This document shows, piece after piece, positions 59,996 to 64,000 of a DNA stretch of 64,000 nucleotides. This stretch comes from Rhizobiales bacterium Y(2018) (GTDB lineage: Bacteria > Pseudomonadota > Alphaproteobacteria > Rhizobiales > Aestuariivirgaceae), in contig SCPD01000014.1 in the NCBI GenBank assembly GCA_005502925.1, forward strand, positions 1 to 64,000, written 5' to 3'. Position numbers and translations under genes: made by a program. Every line of letters begins with the position of its first letter. Positions within the stretch are counted from its first letter, which is position 1. The notes beneath the pieces are model-generated. The model made no database searches, had not been told where the DNA came from, and was given only the letters and a program-made list of their open reading frames with translations.

Positions 59996-60634
59996 ATGGC
60001 TCGGACCCGTGGATCGGTCGGCGCCGAAACCGAAAAGGCAATCCGCAAGGCCGCCGTCGAGCTCATCGCCAAACATGGCTTCGAGGCCATGACGCTGCGC
60101 GATCTCGCCGAGCATGTAGGCCTGCAGCCGGGCTCCATCTACCGCTACATCGCCACCAAGGATCAACTGCTGGTCGACATCATGGCCGAGCATATGGAGA
60201 CGCTGATCGCCGCCTGGCGCGCCGCCGACCGTCCCGATGCCGATCCACGCCTCAGGCTCGAGGGCTTCGTCGATTTTCACATCCGCTACCATTTCCAGCG
60301 CCAGAAGGAAGTGGTCATCGCCAATCTCGAATTGCGCAGCCTGACGCCCGATGCGCGGCGCGCCTGCGTGGCGTTGCGCAAGACCTATGAAAGTGAGCTG
60401 CGCGGCATCCTCGAAGCCGGCATCGTCCAAGGTTTCTTCACGCCGACCGACAGCGGCATTGCCACCAATGCGATCATCTCCATGCTGACCGGTGTGTGCT
60501 TCTGGTACAGCCCGAAAGGCAAGCTTTCGGCCGACGATATCATCGCCATTCACAAGCGTCTCGTGCTCGGCGGACTCTCCGGCACGCCGCGCGGCGAAGC
60601 AAAGATCATTCCCCTGGCGGCAGGACGCAACTGA
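59996..60634 (+). CDS. TetR/AcrR family transcriptional regulator
   Basis: A 212-residue TetR protein. The DNA-binding domain AIRKAAVELIAKHGFEAMTL then RDLAEHVGLQPGSIYRYIAT and KDQLLVDIMAEH (residues 13-62) is canonical. The C-terminal ligand domain includes FHIRYHFQRQKEVVIANLEL and is of the TetR_C_33 or related type. ATG 59996 has GGAGG five bases upstream. A strong palindrome at 59914-59933 is probably its operator. The small LuxR-type gene follows after 22 bp. The inducer and other targets are unknown, but the divergent monooxygenase gene is a candidate. Confidence 0.92.
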   Translation: MARTRGSVGAETEKAIRKAAVELIAKHGFEAMTLRDLAEHVGLQPGSIYRYIATKDQLLVDIMAEHMETLIAAWRAADRPDADPRLRLEGFVDFHIRYHFQRQKEVVIANLELRSLTPDARRACVALRKTYESELRGILEAGIVQGFFTPTDSGIATNAIISMLTGVCFWYSPKGKLSADDIIAIHKRLVLGGLSGTPRGEAKIIPLAAGRN

Positions 60635-60656
60635 CATGAAGGACGAGGAGGCGATC

Positions 60657-60977
60657 ATGGATCATTTGGTAACGGAAGCGCAGCATACTGCTCTTTCACT
60701 TGATGATTTTCATGCGGTGCCCAAGCTGCGCCGCAGGCTCAGCGAGATCCGCACCTATGGCTATCGTCCGACACCGGCGCGGCTGACCGGCCAGCAATTG
60801 CTGATCGCCCAGCTCACCGCGTTGGGCCTTGCCAACAAGGAAATCGCCTATCTCGCCGATATTTCGGAAACGACGGTGAAGGCGCATATCAGTGCAGCTT
60901 TGCGCAGCCTCAATCTGAAACGGCGCACTCAGCTCTGCCGTTATATCTTCGAAACCGGGCTGCTCGCAGGAGAGTAG
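60657..60977 (+). CDS. Small LuxR-type helix-turn-helix protein
   Basis: A 106-residue protein consisting mainly of a LuxR/GerE-type HTH: LTGQQLLIAQLTALGLANKE (45-64), IAYLADISETTVKAHISAAL and RSLNLKRRTQLCRYIFETG. There is no receiver or autoinducer domain, so it is a bare DNA-binding output. ATG 60657 has GAGGAGG six bases before it. An ATG at 60636, two bases after the tetR stop, is less favoured. It follows tetR by 22 bp and probably shares its transcript. Its targets are not known. Confidence 0.85.
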   Translation: MDHLVTEAQHTALSLDDFHAVPKLRRRLSEIRTYGYRPTPARLTGQQLLIAQLTALGLANKEIAYLADISETTVKAHISAALRSLNLKRRTQLCRYIFETGLLAGE

Positions 60978-60981
60978 TGCA

Positions 60982-61479
60982 TCAAGGCGATGCGCTGATC
61001 CGTTCCTTCTTGCGCGCATAATAACGCCGCGCCTTAGTGCGGCTGCCGCAGACGCCGGTGATGCACCAGCGCTTATTGGCGTTGCGGGTGCGGTCGATGA
61101 ACAGCCAACCACAATTGCCGCAAACCCGCACACGCTTCGCATCGGGGGAGAAGGCGAGCGTCATCGCCTGATGCAGGATGGTGGTAAGGAACGCATCGCG
61201 GTTTTCGGACAGAGTCTCGGCGTAAAGAGTGGCGAGGGCCGGCCAGCCGGCGCCCGAGCGGAAATAGCCGTCGATCGCCTCGCGCGCCGCGACGCAACGG
61301 TCGACCGAGGACAGTGGCGGGCTCAGCCCGGCAAAGACGGCCCAGCCGGCCAGGTTTTCGGCTGATCGCCCACGATCCTCCTCGCGCCCGGGCTGGCCGC
61401 GCCAGACCACCATATTCGCGAAATCGAGCGCCGGCTGACGGTTGATGAAATGATGGTCGTGCCAGTGGAAGCCGGTCAT
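60982..61479 (-). CDS. CGNR zinc-finger domain protein (ABATE-type)
   Basis: A 165-residue protein with a C-terminal CGNR zinc finger: VRVCGNCGWLFIDRTRNANK then RWCITGVCGSRTKARRYYAR, giving C-x2-C and C-x4-C ligands plus the characteristic RR(Y) segment. The N-terminal part INRQPALDFANMVVWRGQPG is the ABATE (stress-response) region. It is a probable DNA-binding regulator. It is convergent with the LuxR-type gene (4 bp between stops) and divergent from the LivH-type permease gene. Its target is unknown. Confidence 0.88.
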   Translation of the reverse strand: MTGFHWHDHHFINRQPALDFANMVVWRGQPGREEDRGRSAENLAGWAVFAGLSPPLSSVDRCVAAREAIDGYFRSGAGWPALATLYAETLSENRDAFLTTILHQAMTLAFSPDAKRVRVCGNCGWLFIDRTRNANKRWCITGVCGSRTKARRYYARKKERISASP

Positions 61480-61528
61480 GGTTGCAATTGACAGGGAGAA
61501 GTCCCAGCGTCATTCTTACTAGCAAACC

Positions 61529-62545
61529 ATGGTTAGCTCGTCAAAATGGATTGTCGTTCTCCTCTCCGGGGCAGGGGCATCCCTCCTTTTGGCGGAGCCC
61601 GCCTCCGCCGAGAGCACGCTGCGCTCCGCCGGCTATGTGATCCAGCAGGTGGTCAATGCCAGCCTGGTCGGGTCGCTCTACAGCCTGCTCGCCGTCGCTT
61701 ATGCGCTCCTCCACGGCATCACCAACCGCATCGTGCTCTCTTTCGGTGACATCGCGACCTTCGGCGCCTTCAGCACGATCTATATGATGCTGCTCATGCT
61801 GGCTTCGAGCTGGCAGGTCGGGCTCGCCATCGGTATGGTTTTCGTGATCGCGGTGGTGTCGACCGCGGCTTTCAGCGCCGTGCTGCAGAAGCATGTGTTC
61901 TCGCCTTTGGTGCGCTCGCCGACCCAGGCGATCATGATCGCCTCCATCGGCGTGTCCATCGCCCTGCAAGAAGGCTTGCGGGTGAAGTCGGCGGGGCGCG
62001 AACAATGGCTGTCGCCGATCTTCGCGAATTCTGTGGTCAATGTCGATTTTGACGGCTTCACCGTTCATGTCACCGGCATGCAGCTGCTCATTCTCGCCAT
62101 CGCGGCGGCATTGCTGACCGGCCTCACTTTGGTGCTGACGCGCAGCCAGGCGGGCAGGCTATGGCGGGCCTGCTCGCAGAATATCGCGCTGGCCCAGCTC
62201 TGCGGCATCGACACCAGCCGCGTACTCACCTGGACGGGCGCCACGGCAGGCGCCTTCGCCGCCGTCGCCGGCTGGATCATCGCCATCGGTTATGGTGGGG
62301 TGAGCTTCTATATGGGGCTGGTGCTGGGTCTCAAGGCGCTGTTCGCCACCATCATCGGCGGCTTCGGTACCATTGGCGGCGCCATCGTGGGGGGCTTCCT
62401 GCTCGCCGCCATCGAAACCCTGTGGAGCGCCTATTTCCCGATCGTCTATCGCGATGTCGCCGTGTTTTCGATCGTCATCTTGATCTTCATCATCAAACCC
62501 GACGGGCTGTTGAGCGTCGATCTCCGGCGCGACAGTGAAGTGTGA
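61529..62545 (+). CDS. Branched-chain amino acid ABC permease, LivH-like, orphan
   Basis: A 338-residue inner-membrane permease of the LivH family: LVGSLYSLLAVAYALLHGIT, then VLSFGDIATFGAFSTIYMML and SVALQEGLR-type regions, the conserved AGRLWRACSQNIALAQLCGI loop and GLKALFATIIGGFGTIGGAI near the end. It has about eight or nine hydrophobic segments. Unusually, residues 6-28 look like a cleavable signal peptide (VVLLSGAGASLLLAEPASAE). The LivM, LivG, LivF and binding-protein genes are absent on both sides. It could serve a Liv system elsewhere. Downstream is a small lipoprotein gene, 9 bp away. Confidence 0.88.
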   Translation: MVSSSKWIVVLLSGAGASLLLAEPASAESTLRSAGYVIQQVVNASLVGSLYSLLAVAYALLHGITNRIVLSFGDIATFGAFSTIYMMLLMLASSWQVGLAIGMVFVIAVVSTAAFSAVLQKHVFSPLVRSPTQAIMIASIGVSIALQEGLRVKSAGREQWLSPIFANSVVNVDFDGFTVHVTGMQLLILAIAAALLTGLTLVLTRSQAGRLWRACSQNIALAQLCGIDTSRVLTWTGATAGAFAAVAGWIIAIGYGGVSFYMGLVLGLKALFATIIGGFGTIGGAIVGGFLLAAIETLWSAYFPIVYRDVAVFSIVILIFIIKPDGLLSVDLRRDSEV

Positions 62546-62554
62546 GGTAATGTC

Positions 62555-63025
62555 ATGATACCGCGTAAGATTCTTGGCCTGGCCGTCGCTCTCCTCCTTA
62601 CCGCCTGTGGCGAGGACCCGAACGCGCCCTATCTCAGCTTCGCCGGCGGCGGGTTCGTCTTCAATTATCGCAATGCCGAGGCTTTTTATGGCTTCGTCGG
62701 CAAGCCGGTGCGGACCCTGCCGGAAGGCGGATCGATCGAGGCGCAATTCGAGGTGCCGGGCAGTGTCGAGCCGGCGAAGGTGACGGAAAAGGTCGTCACT
62801 GGCCAGGTCCAGTATTCATTCAAGTCACCCAATCTCACCGGCATCGAGCCCAAGCGCGATTATAAAGCGGTGATGCGCCTGCTCGATTCTGAGGGGAAGG
62901 AAATTGCGCGCTATGAACAGAATTTTCATACCGATGTCGACCAATCGACCATGCCCAATCAGCCGCTGGTCGTCGGGCCCGGTTACGAGAAGAATCCGGA
63001 TCTGAAGCCTGGGACTCTCAACTGA
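62555..63025 (+). CDS. Small putative lipoprotein of unknown function
   Basis: A 156-residue protein with a lipobox signal: LGLAVALLLTACGEDPNAPY (residues 7-26), so Cys18 should be lipidated. The mature part has alternating beta patterns (SFAGGGFVFNYRNAEAFYGF, VQYSFKSPNLTGIEPKRDYK), ending LVVGPGYEKNPDLKPG. I do not recognise a family. It follows the LivH-like gene by 9 bp with GAGG upstream, so co-transcription is likely. It may be anchored in the outer membrane or periplasmic face. There is no known ligand. Confidence 0.8.
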   Translation: MIPRKILGLAVALLLTACGEDPNAPYLSFAGGGFVFNYRNAEAFYGFVGKPVRTLPEGGSIEAQFEVPGSVEPAKVTEKVVTGQVQYSFKSPNLTGIEPKRDYKAVMRLLDSEGKEIARYEQNFHTDVDQSTMPNQPLVVGPGYEKNPDLKPGTLN

Positions 63026-63179
63026 CGAGGTTCGCGGCAACTAAAATGTTTGTCGGACCTGCATCAGGCGTTTTGATCAAAAGAATGGGGCGCTTTCGAC
63101 GCGCCTTATTCCTGTAGCTCTTCTGTCGCAATGCTCCTAAAGGATGGCGTCGATTACCGCCTTCTGATGGAGTTTCGCG

Positions 63180-64000
63180 ATGTCGCCGCATGATCCCCTG
63201 GTCGCCCTGATACGCACGACGGAGGGGAAGGTTAAGGGCGAACGGGAGAAGCTGCTGGCGCGCCTGCTGCTCGAAAAGGCGCCGCCCGAGGACCTGCAGA
63301 ATCATCCGGCTGAGGACCTCGGCCAACTGGTGTCCGGCCGCATGGCGTTTCTGGCCGATCGCAAGCCCGGGCGCACCAAGATCGCCGTCACCAATCCGGA
63401 AGGGCCCTTCGGTGCCGTCACATTGGTCGACATTCTCAATGACGACATGCCGTTCCTGGTCGATTCGACCATCAGCCTCCTCACCGAGCGCGGCTATGAC
63501 GTACGTCTCGCTCTGCATCCCGTCCTGTCGGTGAAGCGCGACGGCGACGGCAAGCTCGCGGCGCTCGAGGCGAAGCCCGGCTCCGACGCGCACACGATGC
63601 GCGAGAGCTTCATGCATTTCCATCTGGCGCGCATCAACGCCGACGAGGCGTGGGCGCTGGAGGAAGACCTCAAGGCCATTTTCGCCGATGTGCGCGTCGC
63701 GGTGCTGGACTGGCGCGCCATGCAGCAGCGCCTGCGCGAAGCGATTGCCAGCTATCAGAAGAATCCGCCGCCCTTGCCGATCGAGGAACTGACCGAATCG
63801 ATCGCTTTCCTGCAATGGCTGCTCGACAATCACTTCACCTTCCTGGGCATGCGCGAATACAGATTCGAAGGCGGCGCCAAGAAAGGCGTGCTCGAACCTA
63901 TCGCCGATACGGGGCTCGGCATATTGCGCCAGCCTGAGATGGAAGTGCTCCGGCGCGGCAATCAGAAGGTCGCGATCTCGCCGCAGATCCGCGAGTTCCT
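63180..64000 (+). CDS. NAD-dependent glutamate dehydrogenase (N-terminal part, cut by window end)
   Basis: The first 273 codons of a very large protein (family members are about 1,600 residues) continuing past the window edge. It starts MSPHDPLVALIRTTEGKVKG. The family segments NDDMPFLVDSTISLLTERGY and LALHPVLSVKRD lie near residues 85-120, and LQWLLDNHFTFLGMREYRF follows near 225. The catalytic domain lies beyond the window. It converts glutamate to 2-oxoglutarate with NAD. ATG 63180 has GGAG nine bases upstream. The 154 bp before it (63026-63179) show no gene. Confidence 0.92.
   Translation, partial: MSPHDPLVALIRTTEGKVKGEREKLLARLLLEKAPPEDLQNHPAEDLGQLVSGRMAFLADRKPGRTKIAVTNPEGPFGAVTLVDILNDDMPFLVDSTISLLTERGYDVRLALHPVLSVKRDGDGKLAALEAKPGSDAHTMRESFMHFHLARINADEAWALEEDLKAIFADVRVAVLDWRAMQQRLREAIASYQKNPPPLPIEELTESIAFLQWLLDNHFTFLGMREYRFEGGAKKGVLEPIADTGLGILRQPEMEVLRRGNQKVAISPQIREF

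Overview
The window looks like chromosome of a GC-rich alphaproteobacterium of the Hyphomicrobiales (Rhizobiales). The evidence is the palindromic intergenic repeats of the rhizobial RIME type, the large NAD-dependent glutamate dehydrogenase, the carboxylase and branched-chain catabolic genes, and codon use. The genus cannot be fixed from the sequence alone. No rRNA, tRNA, CRISPR array, integrase or complete insertion sequence is visible.

Layout. (1) 0.2-8.0 kb: a leftward five-gene operon pxpA-accB-accC-pxpB-pxpC (5-oxoprolinase subunits interleaved with a biotin carboxylase and a biotin carrier), then a leftward orphan molybdenum hydroxylase large subunit and a divergent LysR regulator. A near-identical 25-bp site lies exactly 66 nt from the start codons of both pxpA and the molybdoenzyme. 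(2) 8.2-26.5 kb: a surface-protein locus with a secreted FecR-domain protein, four large paralogous autotransporters with beta-helix repeats, a TIGR03032/DUF4915 protein, and the remnant of a fifth autotransporter. (3) 26.6-28.8 kb: a DUF5681 protein, a guanidinobutyrase/agmatinase-type ureohydrolase, and a frameshifted DUF559 nuclease-like gene enclosed by inverted RIME-like repeats. (4) 28.8-39.4 kb: a leftward catabolic operon (solute-binding protein, fused double permease, ATPase, amidohydrolase, aldehyde dehydrogenase, subunit-3-like protein, GMC oxidoreductase), with an RpiR-SIS regulator gene upstream. (5) 39.5-49.2 kb: a rightward leucine/valine catabolic operon from an acyl-CoA ligase to 3-hydroxyisobutyrate dehydrogenase. 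(6) 49.2-61.5 kb: small stress/detoxification genes and many one-component regulators, including an ECF42-type sigma factor with two DGPF/YCII proteins. (7) 61.5-64 kb: an orphan LivH-type permease, a small lipoprotein, and the 5' part of NAD-glutamate dehydrogenase, cut by the window end.

How the genes fit together. The LysR protein probably controls both the molybdoenzyme and the oxoprolinase/carboxylase operon through the shared site. The autotransporters share signal peptide, a C-x10-C motif at the mature N-terminus and C-terminal barrel, but differ in the number of passenger rungs (about 23, 22, 26 and 12). This looks like tandem duplication followed by passenger divergence. Fragments of one repeat family sit at several junctions: two 192-193-bp elements share terminal inverted repeats with the 491-bp DUF559 unit, and a repeat module ends exactly where the broken autotransporter begins. 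The most promising undescribed item is this possible family of DUF559-associated palindromic elements with short non-autonomous relatives.
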